Source: Pirellula sp. (GTDB lineage: Bacteria; Planctomycetota; Planctomycetia; Pirellulales; Pirellulaceae). From it: a stretch of DNA of 64,000 bases. The DNA lies in assembly GCA_021300155.1 (NCBI GenBank), contig JAJTID010000077.1:45527-109526 (forward strand), read 5' to 3'. The notes under the pieces are model-generated. The model did not search any database, was not told the DNA's origin, and worked only from the letters and a program-made list of their open reading frames with translations. Every line of letters begins with the position of its first letter. Position 1 is the first letter of the stretch. Positions 45,748 to 53,764 of the stretch are shown one piece after another. A program made the translations under genes and the position numbers.

Positions 45748-46452
45748 ATGTCCAGCACGATTTCCATCGATCCATCCAAAATCGAATCGCTTGTTCGCGA
45801 TGCTGTCGCTCGCGCTCTCCAAGCCAACGCAGGTTCGCCACCAAGTGACAAACCGAACTTGGTCGTCAGCATCTCGGCCAGACACATTCACCTGACCGAT
45901 GAGCATGTCGAAAAGCTCTTTGGTAAAGGAAAGAAGCTAACGCCCGAGAAGAATCTGTACCAAGATGGCTTCTTTGCTGCTGCCGAACAAGTCATGATCG
46001 TTGGCCCGCGTCGTCGAATGCTTCCTAACGTTCGCGTTCTCGGTCCAACCCGAAAAGCGAGCCAGGTAGAGCTGGCATACACCGATGCGATCTCGCTCGG
46101 TATCGATGCACCTGTCCGACATAGCGGCGACATCGGTGGTACACCGGGTTGCGTGTTGGTCGGTCCTGCTGGTGCTGTGGAGCTTCAAGAAGGCGTAATT
46201 CGAGCCGCGCGTCACGTGCACATGGGTCCGAAAGAATGCGATTACTATAGTGTTAAGAACGGGGACTTTATGTCGCTCGTCGTCAAGTCGCCTCAATGCT
46301 CCGTGGTCTTTGAAGACTTGCTCGTTCGCGAAGACAAATTCGCAAAGCTCGAAGTGCACATCGACACCGACGAAGGAAATGCCTGCGATCTTGATCGCGC
46401 GACACTCGTCGAATTGAAGAAACAACAACCCTGCAAATGTCACGATCATTGA
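45748..46452 (+). CDS. pduL: PduL-type phosphotransacylase, compartment core enzyme
   Basis: PduL exchanges acyl-CoA and acyl-phosphate, here probably lactyl-CoA to lactyl-phosphate, recycling CoA inside the shell. The 234-residue protein contains two PduL-type beta-barrel halves with the zinc-site motifs [15 protein letters not shown] (about 49-63) and [14 protein letters not shown] (about 152-165). The N-terminal residues 6-24 ([19 protein letters not shown]) form an amphipathic helix of the encapsulation-peptide kind, followed by an Ala/Gly/Pro linker. It starts 11 bases after the regulator. Length fits BMC PduL proteins. Confidence 0.95.
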   Translation: MSSTISIDPSKIESLVRDAVARALQANAGSPPSDKPNLVVSISARHIHLTDEHVEKLFGKGKKLTPEKNLYQDGFFAAAEQVMIVGPRRRMLPNVRVLGPTRKASQVELAYTDAISLGIDAPVRHSGDIGGTPGCVLVGPAGAVELQEGVIRAARHVHMGPKECDYYSVKNGDFMSLVVKSPQCSVVFEDLLVREDKFAKLEVHIDTDEGNACDLDRATLVELKKQQPCKCHDH

Positions 46453-46566
46453 TCGAACGTGAGTATGCAGACGCTTGGATCGCGAATCGTGCGATCGACC
46501 TTTGAAAACAAACGCCCAAATCCTAGTTTTGCTTCTTAGTTACCTAACCCTTATTGGAGAATTCGA

Positions 46567-46869
46567 ATGGCTAAAGTCAACGAAGCGCTCGGCATGATCG
46601 AGACCAAAGGCTTTATCGCCTTGGTCGAGGCAGTCGACGCGATGATGAAGGCAGCAAATGTTAAGTTCCTTGGCTGGGACAAAGTCGGAAGCGGTCTTGT
46701 ATCCGCCTTCGTCAGCGGTGATGTGGCTGCAGTCAAAGCAGCAACCGATGCTGGCGCTGCGGCTGCGGGTCGTGTCGGCCAAGTGATGAGTGTTCAAGTG
46801 ATCGCGCGTCCGCATGACGATTTGAACAAGGTCCTCAAAGTCAATGCACCTTCGTCGTCCGCAGAATAA
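46567..46869 (+). CDS. BMC-H shell protein 1
   Basis: A single BMC-domain (PF00936) protein of 100 residues that forms the hexameric facet tiles. Family signature [21 protein letters not shown] at the start, with the conserved edge Lys region; pore loop around [29 protein letters not shown] near the end. GGAG eight bases before the ATG is a good ribosome site, fitting a highly expressed shell gene. It differs from the second BMC-H gene mainly in the pore loop and the C-terminal tail. Confidence 0.96.
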   Translation: MAKVNEALGMIETKGFIALVEAVDAMMKAANVKFLGWDKVGSGLVSAFVSGDVAAVKAATDAGAAAAGRVGQVMSVQVIARPHDDLNKVLKVNAPSSSAE

Positions 46870-46952
46870 CACTTCGGATGAATAACACCACAGATCGCGA
46901 TGCGCGACTGTGTCAACAACATCAACATTTTTTTAGTTCGAGTGATAGCAAC

Positions 46953-47222
46953 ATGCAGAATGCAATTGGATTGATTGAAACCAAAGGCTTGCTGGCTTTG
47001 ATCGAAGCCACCGATGCCATGGCAAAGGCAGCCAGCGTCGACATCGTGAAGCGAGTCGATATCGGCGGCGCCTACGTAACAACGGTTGTTTGTGGAGACG
47101 TCGGTAGCGTACGCGCCGCAGTCGAAGCAGGCGCAGCAGCAGCAGCCCAAGTCGGTGAGTTGGTTAGCAGCCATATCATCGCACGTCCTGCAGAAGGTCT
47201 CGTTTCGGCTTTCTTCAAATAG
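46953..47222 (+). CDS. BMC-H shell protein 2
   Basis: The second hexameric shell protein, 89 residues. The start is MQNAIGLIETKG at 46953; an upstream ATG at 46878 would add 25 non-family residues. BMC-domain features: LALIEATDAMAKAASV, pore loop RVDIGGAYV, CGDVGSVRAAVEAGAAA, IIARPAEGLV. The pore loop differs from that of the first gene (GGAY against GSGL), suggesting two pores of unlike selectivity in the same shell. It lies 83 bases downstream of the first BMC-H gene. Confidence 0.95.
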   Translation: MQNAIGLIETKGLLALIEATDAMAKAASVDIVKRVDIGGAYVTTVVCGDVGSVRAAVEAGAAAAAQVGELVSSHIIARPAEGLVSAFFK

Positions 47223-47250
47223 TTCCCCTCAACGGAGTGACAGGTTTACC

Positions 47251-48438
47251 ATGAAGGTGCTCGTTTCAAACCTAGGCTCGACAAGCTTCAAGTATCGATT
47301 GTTCGACATGACGGACGAGCGACAGCTCGCGCGCGGCGGTGTCGAACGTATCGGTGCACCAGAGAGTCGTTGTTTTGTGGAAATCGGATCGTACCGTGCT
47401 GAAATGACGCTGAGCGTCCCGAATCACGGTGTGGCTGTCGATGCGTGCATATCGCAATTGACCGATTCTCAGAACGGCTGTCTTCAAAATGCTTCCGAGA
47501 TTAGCGCTATCGGCTTCAAAGCGGTACACGGCGGTCGTATGTCTGGCGTCTTTCGTATCGACAACGATGTTTTGGCAGCAATGGACGAGATGAACTCTGT
47601 GGCACCTGCTCACAATCCGCCGTATATGTCGGCGATGAAGCAATTGGCTTCGATGTCCCGCATACCCTTGGTTGCGGCTTTCGAAACCGATTTTCATCAA
47701 ACGATTCCCGACGCTTGGAAACGCTACGCGTTACCAGCATCGATTGCCAACGCGCTTCCCATACGCAAATGGGGATTTCATGGTGCTTCGCATCGTTTCA
47801 TCGGGGGCCGCATGGCTCAATTACTGAAACGCGATGATGCTCGTGTGATCTCCTGCCATTTGGGTGGTAGCTCCTCCCTTTGTGCAATCAAGAGCGGAAA
47901 GAGTGTTGCAACGACAATGGGAATGAGTCCTCAATCTGGGTTGCCTCAGAACAACCGCATTGGAGATCTCGACCCCTTTGCATTGCCTCTCATGATGCAG
48001 CATAGCGGATTGACCTTGGAGCAGTTGCTTCATCAATTGGCTACACAAGCGGGATTGCTTGGTCTCTCGAACGGGCTTTCGGGCGACGTTCGCGATCTCG
48101 AGCAAGCTGCCGATGCTGGCAACGGAGACGCTCAGTTAGCACTGGATGTTTACGTGGCGGAAATCCGAAGGCAAATGGGTGGCATGATGATGGCGTTGGG
48201 AGGGGTCGATGCAATCGTCTTTACTGGCGGCATCGGAGAAAACGGCAAGCGAATCCGGCAACAGGTTTGCAACGGCTTGGACGATTTGGGCATTCGAGTG
48301 TGTCCAGACAAAAACCAGTCAGGGAATACGGAACGCCGCATCGACGATGGCGTTGGCAAGGTCCAACTTTGGATCGTTCCGACGAATGAAGAGATCGTTG
48401 TTGCTAGGCAAACCGTGGAAGCGATTCGAAAAGTCTAA
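47251..48438 (+). CDS. ackA: Acetate/propionate-kinase-family acyl kinase
   Basis: An acetate-kinase-family enzyme of 395 residues that would make ATP from lactyl-phosphate produced by PduL. Motifs: SNLGSTSFKYRLFDM at the N-terminus (family NxGSSSxK), FHGASHRFIGGR with catalytic His, SCHLGGSSSLCAIKSGKS, NNRIGDLDPFALP with the conserved Arg and Asp, and FTGGIGENG. Sequence drift from housekeeping AckA, for example Leu in SNLGSTS, marks the BMC-specific branch. No encapsulation helix is evident. The ATG at 47251 replaces a longer open frame that would overlap the BMC-H gene. Confidence 0.92.
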   Translation: MKVLVSNLGSTSFKYRLFDMTDERQLARGGVERIGAPESRCFVEIGSYRAEMTLSVPNHGVAVDACISQLTDSQNGCLQNASEISAIGFKAVHGGRMSGVFRIDNDVLAAMDEMNSVAPAHNPPYMSAMKQLASMSRIPLVAAFETDFHQTIPDAWKRYALPASIANALPIRKWGFHGASHRFIGGRMAQLLKRDDARVISCHLGGSSSLCAIKSGKSVATTMGMSPQSGLPQNNRIGDLDPFALPLMMQHSGLTLEQLLHQLATQAGLLGLSNGLSGDVRDLEQAADAGNGDAQLALDVYVAEIRRQMGGMMMALGGVDAIVFTGGIGENGKRIRQQVCNGLDDLGIRVCPDKNQSGNTERRIDDGVGKVQLWIVPTNEEIVVARQTVEAIRKV

Positions 48439-48456
48439 TGGAAATGAGAACCAACT

Positions 48457-48765
48457 ATGTTCGTCGCTAAAGTTACTGGGTCCGTCGTCGCCACGCAAAA
48501 GGTGGATTCGATGGTTGGCCAAAAATTGTTGGTCGTCGAACCTTTTCGTCTCGAGCCTAAGGAACGGTCTGAGTTAGTGACAACAGGCCGTACTTTCATT
48601 GCCGTGGATACCTTGGGAGCCGGTGTCGGTGATATGGTTCTCATCTCGCAAGGAAGCAGTGCTCGATTCACACCCGAAACCAATAAACTGCCTATCGACT
48701 GTGTCATCATCGGCATCGTAGATACGGTTCACATCGAGAAAAACAACGTTTACAAGCGTCAATAA
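48457..48765 (+). CDS. BMC-P (EutN/CcmL) vertex protein 1
   Basis: A pentameric vertex protein of 102 residues (PF03319). It starts MFVAKVTGSVVATQKVDSMVG and contains LLVVEPF, FIAVDTLGAGVGDMVLISQGSSAR and CVIIGIVDTVHIE. These match the family core: two beta-barrel strands, the GAGxGDxVL loop and the final strand that closes the pentamer. It is the longest of the three BMC-P paralogues here. It starts 18 bases after the kinase gene and four bases before the dehydrogenase gene. Confidence 0.95.
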   Translation: MFVAKVTGSVVATQKVDSMVGQKLLVVEPFRLEPKERSELVTTGRTFIAVDTLGAGVGDMVLISQGSSARFTPETNKLPIDCVIIGIVDTVHIEKNNVYKRQ

Positions 48766-48768
48766 TCT

Positions 48769-50241
48769 ATGCAAGTTTCAGAGTCCCTTATTCGTTCGGT
48801 TGTTGAACAAGTCATCAACCAAGTTCGGAATTCGGCAAGCGCGACCGGTGCTACGGCAACGAGCAATGCTTCCAGTTCAAATTCCGGTATCGCTTACGGT
48901 CGCTACGGACTGTTTGACAATGTGGACGATGCCGTCCGATCCGCGAGGGTAGCCTTCGAGCAACTTCGCGATCGTCCCATCGAACATCGCCGTCGCATTA
49001 TCGAGCACATTCGCCGCATTTCGATTGAGAATTGTGTTGAACTGGGCACCATGGAAATGAACGAGACCAAAATCGGTCGCCTGGAACACAAGATTGGCAA
49101 ACTGAAGACCCTCGGCGAAAAGACACCAGGAGTAGAATTCTTGCGAACGGAATGTTACAGCGGCGATCATGGTCTCGCGGTGATTGAGCATGCTCCGTTC
49201 GGAGTCATTGGAGCCATCACACCGGTGACCCACTCGTTGCCAACCATTACAGGCAATGCGGTCAGCATGATTGCGTCCGGAAATGCTGTGGTTGTGAACC
49301 CGCACCCTAGCGGCAAGAAAGTAGCAGCCGAAGGTGTTCGACGTTTCAATCAAGCGATCCACGCCGATCTCGGCATTGACAATTTGATCTCGCTCATCTG
49401 CGAACCAACGCTTGAGTCCGCGCAGCAACTCTTCAAGCATCGCAGCATCGCCTTGATCTGCGTGACCGGTGGTCCTGCGGTGGCTCGTGCGGCTCTCAAT
49501 AGTGGCAAGCGAGCCGTGGTGGCTGGCCCCGGCAATCCCCCGGTGGTTGTGGATGAGACGGCTGACTTGGATCACGCTGCTCGATGCATCATCGATGGAG
49601 CCTCCTTCGATAACAACCTTTTGTGCATCGCGGAGAAGCAAGTCTTCGTCGTCTCGTCGGTCTTCGATGCCATGATGGCGGCCATGGAACGAGCGGGTGC
49701 AGTACGACTCAATGCACCGGAAGTGGAACGACTTACCCATGCCGCACTGCAAGTGGTCGGCGAAGGTGCTGATGCTCATCATGCTCCTCGCAAAGAGTTA
49801 CTCGGCCAAGACGCAGTCAAGCTCGCTGCAGCCGCTGGCAAGAGTGTGGATCCGAGCGTGTTGCTTGTGTTTGGAGAAACGACCAAGGATCATCCCTTTG
49901 TTCAGACCGAACAAATGATGCCCTTCGTACCGTTTGTTCGATGCAAAGACTTCGATGAATGCGTGAAGTGTGCTCAACAATCGGAACATGGTTACCGTCA
50001 CACGAGCATCATCCATTCGCGAAATGTGCGCAATATGACTCGCATGGCTCGAGCGATGGATACGACGTTGTTTGTTAAGAACGGGCCGTGCATGGCAGCG
50101 TTGGGATTGGGAGGGGAAGGTTACCTATCTTTCTCGATCGCTGGTCCAACGGGTGAAGGGGTGACAACACCGCTGACTTTCACACGTGAGAGACGATGTT
50201 CGCTCATCGATGATTTGTTCATCCTCGGCAACCCTTCGTAA
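48769..50241 (+). CDS. CoA-acylating aldehyde dehydrogenase, PduP-like
   Basis: An aldehyde dehydrogenase of 490 residues that would turn L-lactaldehyde (or propionaldehyde) with CoA and NAD+ into the acyl-CoA. The first 23 residues (ESLIRSVVEQVINQVRNS) form an encapsulation helix, followed by a Ser/Ala/Thr linker up to about residue 40. Catalytic domain features: PFGVIGAITPVTHSLPTI, the cofactor segment VTGGPAVARAAL, PGNPPVVVD, and catalytic Cys286 in FDNNLLCIAEK. Glu of the usual ALDH catalytic pair is not used in this sub-family. Family length and the N-terminal targeting helix fit PduP/EutE. Confidence 0.95.
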   Translation: MQVSESLIRSVVEQVINQVRNSASATGATATSNASSSNSGIAYGRYGLFDNVDDAVRSARVAFEQLRDRPIEHRRRIIEHIRRISIENCVELGTMEMNETKIGRLEHKIGKLKTLGEKTPGVEFLRTECYSGDHGLAVIEHAPFGVIGAITPVTHSLPTITGNAVSMIASGNAVVVNPHPSGKKVAAEGVRRFNQAIHADLGIDNLISLICEPTLESAQQLFKHRSIALICVTGGPAVARAALNSGKRAVVAGPGNPPVVVDETADLDHAARCIIDGASFDNNLLCIAEKQVFVVSSVFDAMMAAMERAGAVRLNAPEVERLTHAALQVVGEGADAHHAPRKELLGQDAVKLAAAAGKSVDPSVLLVFGETTKDHPFVQTEQMMPFVPFVRCKDFDECVKCAQQSEHGYRHTSIIHSRNVRNMTRMARAMDTTLFVKNGPCMAALGLGGEGYLSFSIAGPTGEGVTTPLTFTRERRCSLIDDLFILGNPS

Positions 50242-50258
50242 GAATCGCGACTCGAACT

Positions 50259-50519
50259 ATGCAATCCGCCAAAGTCCTCGGCAATGCCACTTCAACAGCC
50301 AAGCACAGTAGCTTGGCAAATCTGAAGCTGCTTATTTGCCAACCGATGTTGTCCGATGGAAAAACGCCAGACGGAGCTCCGTTGTTGGCTGTCGATCGCT
50401 TCGGTGCAGGTCCGGGTGAGAATGTGATGTTGACCAGCGACGGAAGCTGCGTCAAGGAAATGTTTGGGGTCGAGAACAGTCCCATTCGATGGGCTGTGTT
50501 AGGCCTTTTGGACGACTAA
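50259..50519 (+). CDS. BMC-P (EutN/CcmL) vertex protein 2
   Basis: A PF03319 vertex protein of 86 residues. Key features are AKVLGNATSTAKHSSLANLK, LLICQPM, LLAVDRFGAGPGENVMLTSDG and the closing strand IRWAVLGLLDD. The conserved GAGxGxxV loop is kept. It comes 17 bases after the aldehyde dehydrogenase. Three BMC-P paralogues in one operon suggest either mixed vertices or proteins with division of labour during shell closure. Confidence 0.94.
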   Translation: MQSAKVLGNATSTAKHSSLANLKLLICQPMLSDGKTPDGAPLLAVDRFGAGPGENVMLTSDGSCVKEMFGVENSPIRWAVLGLLDD

Positions 50520-50554
50520 TCGCTTGTTTACCAAGCCAAAGCAGTATTGAATCT

Positions 50555-51259
50555 ATGAACGTGAATCCAGTTGAAATCGAATCCATCGTACGCAAAGTGC
50601 TCAGCACGTTGCTCGCTGGCGATTTGGCTGGATCCGAGCCGCAATCTAGTTCTGTTGTGGTTAGCGATGAGCTTGCAATTGCGGACAATGTTGTTAGCGC
50701 TTCCACGTTGGAAGGAAGGCTCTCGGGCATGAAAACGCTTCGATTGTTGAAATCGGCAATTATCACGCCTGCAGCCCGAGATCTTTGCCGCCAAGCCAAG
50801 GTGACCATCGTCAAGGGAGACCGTGCAGCGACTGCTGCTAGCAAACCAGCGATGGATGCTACTACGACGTCTGCAACATCGAAAGCACGACCGCAGCGAT
50901 TGATCATTGCAGGTTCTTGCCATGCGATGGTTGCGATCGAGAAGCAGATGTGCCCAAAACAAGCAAACGTTCGAACGCAGCTTCATGACGATACGGCAGC
51001 GTTGCGAGAGATCGCGAATGGACTGAGAAACGGTCATCAGGCGGGCGTGTTGATCGCTGCTTCGCCGCACGCTGCCTGTTGGCAAGCGGCCCGGGATGAA
51101 AAGCTTCGACCTGCCGTGGTTAGCCAATGGAGTGACCTGCCCGCGGTGTTGTCCGAGGTTCCTGTCAATGTATTGATCTTGAGTGCATCCAAATGGAATG
51201 TTCCTTCTATTTGTAATGCATCAAGGCATTTGTTCGAACACTTGAAGCGTATTCTCTAA
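50555..51259 (+). CDS. Uncharacterised BMC-operon protein with encapsulation-like helix
   Basis: A protein of 234 residues inside the shell-gene cluster, start ATG 50555. Residues about 3-19 (NPVEIESIVRKVLSTLL) form an amphipathic helix like the PduL and dehydrogenase targeting helices, then a Ser/Val linker. The middle (LEGRLSGMKTLRLLKSAIITPAARDL) recalls the ITPAARD phrase found in BMC-associated PduM/EutT-type proteins. After a Thr/Ser/Ala linker the C-terminal third (GVLIAASPHAACWQAAR, LRPAVVSQWSDLPAVL, VNVLILSASKW) loosely resembles the RpiB/LacAB isomerase fold, without its catalytic Cys-x-Gly motif. I do not assign a reaction; a core scaffold or an isomerase-derived ligand protein are options. 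Confidence 0.8.
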   Translation: MNVNPVEIESIVRKVLSTLLAGDLAGSEPQSSSVVVSDELAIADNVVSASTLEGRLSGMKTLRLLKSAIITPAARDLCRQAKVTIVKGDRAATAASKPAMDATTTSATSKARPQRLIIAGSCHAMVAIEKQMCPKQANVRTQLHDDTAALREIANGLRNGHQAGVLIAASPHAACWQAARDEKLRPAVVSQWSDLPAVLSEVPVNVLILSASKWNVPSICNASRHLFEHLKRIL

Positions 51260-51272
51260 CGAGGGAAAAATC

Positions 51273-51554
51273 ATGCAGCTATACCTTGTGAACGGAACGG
51301 TAACCTTGAGTCGTTGCCACCCTAGTTTTGTTGGTGCGACACTCAAGACCGCTATTCCGCATGGCGACACGTTATTGGGCCGCAAGGTTACCGACCCAGA
51401 TCTCGTTGTTGTATGGGATGATCTGGGAGCAAACGAAGGTTCTATCATTGCGGTGAGCGATGGTGCAGAAGCCGCCCAAGCGTTTCGACCCATGCAAAAG
51501 CCGGTGGACGCCTATAACGCAGCGATACTCGACGAAATCAATTTACTTCCATAA
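51273..51554 (+). CDS. BMC-P (EutN/CcmL) vertex protein 3
   Basis: A third PF03319 protein of 93 residues: LVNGTVTLSRCHPSFVGATL, VVVWDDLGANEGSIIAVSDG and a C-terminal extension (PVDAYNAAILDEINLLP) absent from the other two. It is the most diverged copy: the GAGxGD loop reads GANEGS. It lies 13 bases after the uncharacterised gene and 59 bases before the aldolase. The tail may contact core proteins, by inference only. Confidence 0.93.
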   Translation: MQLYLVNGTVTLSRCHPSFVGATLKTAIPHGDTLLGRKVTDPDLVVVWDDLGANEGSIIAVSDGAEAAQAFRPMQKPVDAYNAAILDEINLLP

Positions 51555-51613
51555 ACAACCATTCCTTATCAGACACTCCGCGAGAACTACTTCGAAAGAA
51601 ATACGGTAACAAT

Positions 51614-52546
51614 ATGGTCAATGCTCATAAGATTAAACAAGACATTTGCGAAATCGGCCGCCGGCTCTACAACAAAGGATTCGCCGCTGCAAATGACGGA
51701 AACATCACTGTACGCATCAGCGACAACGAAGTTTTGTGCACTCCTACCATGCACAGCAAAGGCTTTCTCAAGCCTGAGGACATCTCGTCCATCGACATGA
51801 CTGGCAAGCAAATCTCAGGCGTCAAGAAGCGATCCAGCGAAGCCTTGTTGCATTTGGAGATTTACAAACAGCGTCCAGACATCAAGAGTGTTGTGCATTG
51901 CCATCCACCGCATGCAACTGCCTTTGCAGTCGCACGCGAACCGATTCCACAATGCGTATTGCCAGAAGTCGAAGTGTTCATCGGAGACGTGCCGATTACT
52001 AAGTATGAAACCCCAGGCGGTCAAGCTTTCGCGGATACGATTCTGCCATTCGTGTCCAAGACGAACATCATCATTTTGGCGAACCATGGTACCGTTAGTT
52101 ATGGTGTCGATGTCGAACAAGCCTACTGGTGGACCGAGATTCTCGATGCGTACTGTCGTATTCTAATGCTGGCCAAGCAGTTGGGGAATGTTTCTTACTT
52201 TGATCATCGCGAAGAGAAAGAGCTTCTCGATCTGAAACAAAAGTGGGGTTGGGCAGATCCACGAAACACACCCGAGTACAAGAACTGCGATGTGTGCGCC
52301 AACGATATCTTCCGCGACTCGTGGAAAGAGTCGGGTGTTGCACGACGTGCGTTCCCAGCACCGCCACCTATGCCAGCCGGTGGTGTCGAAGCAGCGGTGG
52401 CGCAAGCGGTTTCGACGGCTGCTCCAGTGCTTCGCGCGAACACTGCGAATGCCGGTGCAGCGAACGGTTCCGATCTAGGTGGTATGGATCAAGAACAACT
52501 GGTCAAATTAATCACGGCACAAGTGCTGAAGCAACTCAACGCCTAG
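51614..52546 (+). CDS. Class II (FucA/RhaD-like) aldolase with C-terminal encapsulation helix
   Basis: A zinc aldolase of 310 residues (class II aldolase/adducin family). It would cleave L-fuculose-1-phosphate or L-rhamnulose-1-phosphate to DHAP and L-lactaldehyde. The catalytic acid is Glu76 (SSEALLH) and zinc ligands are His95, His97 (VVHCHPPHA) and His158 (LANHGTVSYG). The catalytic domain ends near residue 240. An Ala/Pro/Gly linker follows, then a terminal amphipathic helix DQEQLVKLITAQVLKQLNA (about 292-310), placed at the C-terminus, unlike the other targeted enzymes. This extension strongly suggests the aldolase works inside the shell. Confidence 0.94.
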   Translation: MVNAHKIKQDICEIGRRLYNKGFAAANDGNITVRISDNEVLCTPTMHSKGFLKPEDISSIDMTGKQISGVKKRSSEALLHLEIYKQRPDIKSVVHCHPPHATAFAVAREPIPQCVLPEVEVFIGDVPITKYETPGGQAFADTILPFVSKTNIIILANHGTVSYGVDVEQAYWWTEILDAYCRILMLAKQLGNVSYFDHREEKELLDLKQKWGWADPRNTPEYKNCDVCANDIFRDSWKESGVARRAFPAPPPMPAGGVEAAVAQAVSTAAPVLRANTANAGAANGSDLGGMDQEQLVKLITAQVLKQLNA

Positions 52547-52691
52547 TCGATGAGATTTTAATGAGCTGTCGGGCGCTAGCCCCGGTTCCCAAGCCGAAGG
52601 CTACGGTTTCATTCACACCTCGATCTTGTTTCTCAACGGTAAACAACTCCCTCAAACTTCACAACTCCTAAAGATAAATCATCAAAGCATC

Positions 52692-53630
52692 ATGAAAGTT
52701 AGCATTATCGGCGGCGGCGGATTGGTTGGATCGTGTGCAGGCTACGCATTGCAATGCGGAGGTGTTGTTCGTGAGATCAGCCTTATCGACTTGAACGCCA
52801 ACCTGGCTGCTGGTCATGCTCTCGATCTGATGCACGGAACGCCGAGTGTTGCAGACCAAATGGTGAACTCCGGCGGTTACGAACATATCCCAAGCTCCGA
52901 TGTGATCTGCATCACGGCAGGTTTGAGAAGAAAGCCCGAAGAATCGCGATTGGATTTGATCAATCGAAACACCGATTTGTTTGTGGGTATTCTCGATGAG
53001 GTCAAGAAAGCTGGCCCAAAGTCTAGTGCGATCATTCTCGTGGTTTCCAACCCTGTGGATATTCTCACGTATGTCGCGGCAAAACGATTGGGGCTTCCTG
53101 CGACACAAGTGATCGGCCTTGGGACACAATTGGATACAATTCGGTTTTGCTCTCTAATCTCAGAATCGCTAGGTACATCACCAACACAGACTCGAGCCTT
53201 GATACTTGGCGAGCATGGTGACAGCATGATCCCTGTCTGGTCGAGTGCGACGGCGGGTTCATTACCTTTGGAAAAGTACCCAGGTTGGAATTCGACATTG
53301 GCAGAAAAGATCTTCACACGCACCAAGGGGTCTGGTGCTGAGTGTTTGTCCAAGAAGGGCGGAGCTGGTTTTGCGGTAGGTATCGCGATTCGTGACGTTA
53401 TCCACGCGGTTGCTTTGGATCAACATCGGATCATGCCAGTCAGTACCGTTCAAGATGGAGCTTGCTACGGCATCGATCACGTTGCCATTTCGGTCCCAAC
53501 GATCGTTGGCCGAAAGGGCGCGATCTCGCGAGTGGAAGTCGATCTGTGGCCCAAGGAGATTCAGGGCCTCAAGGCCAGTGCTGCCGCGATCAAGCCAACT
53601 CTCGATGCGGTGATAAAGCGCATCGGCTAG
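52692..53630 (+). CDS. Malate/lactate dehydrogenase-family enzyme of the BMC operon
   Basis: An NAD-dependent 2-hydroxyacid dehydrogenase of 312 residues, last gene of the operon. Motifs: Rossmann loop IIGGGGLVGS (5-14), acidic Asp33 in LIDLN (NAD preference), SNPVDILTY, GTQLDTIRF, and catalytic GEHGDSMIPVWS. At the substrate-loop position that is Gln in lactate and Arg in malate dehydrogenases, the run AGLRRKPEESR gives Arg80, so a malate-type choice is predicted by that rule. It probably regenerates NAD+ or oxidises lactate for the pathway. It carries no obvious encapsulation helix. The ATG at 52692 is preferred over an upstream open frame from 52626. Confidence 0.9.
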   Translation: MKVSIIGGGGLVGSCAGYALQCGGVVREISLIDLNANLAAGHALDLMHGTPSVADQMVNSGGYEHIPSSDVICITAGLRRKPEESRLDLINRNTDLFVGILDEVKKAGPKSSAIILVVSNPVDILTYVAAKRLGLPATQVIGLGTQLDTIRFCSLISESLGTSPTQTRALILGEHGDSMIPVWSSATAGSLPLEKYPGWNSTLAEKIFTRTKGSGAECLSKKGGAGFAVGIAIRDVIHAVALDQHRIMPVSTVQDGACYGIDHVAISVPTIVGRKGAISRVEVDLWPKEIQGLKASAAAIKPTLDAVIKRIG

Positions 53631-53660
53631 ATTATTAAATCTCACCAAGACCTAACGGGT

Positions 53661-53682
53661 GCAGAATCTATTGCGGTTCTGC
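53661..53682 (+). terminator. Weak hairpin after the BMC operon
   Basis: GCAGAA/TTCTGC, 6-base stem with a 10-base loop, 30 bases after the dehydrogenase stop. There is no T-tract, so intrinsic termination is doubtful. Confidence 0.3.
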
Positions 53683-53764
53683 GGTTGATACAATTAGAAA
53701 ATCCGTGTTGACCTAGCTATGCGACATCGACTTGCACCCTGTATCTCCCGATGAAAAAGTTTTC

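Larger units (their letters stand above)
44858..53630 (+). other. PVM-type bacterial microcompartment operon
   Basis: Twelve genes on one strand with small gaps: DeoR regulator, PduL, BMC-H, BMC-H, acyl kinase, BMC-P, aldehyde dehydrogenase, BMC-P, uncharacterised protein, BMC-P, class II aldolase, malate/lactate-type dehydrogenase. Two BMC-H and three BMC-P genes with no BMC-T trimer gene is the known arrangement of the planctomycete-verrucomicrobial compartment, which in Planctopirus limnophila is needed for L-fucose and L-rhamnose growth. Role here: trap L-lactaldehyde and convert it to lactate and ATP inside a shell. Promoter is expected in the 276 bases upstream of 44858; no consensus pair there was convincing. 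Confidence 0.93.

Noticed and set aside
44858..53630. Microcompartment operon as a previously undescribed system
   Set aside because: Gene content matches the known PVM-type compartment; only details (unknown protein, dehydrogenase specificity) stay open.
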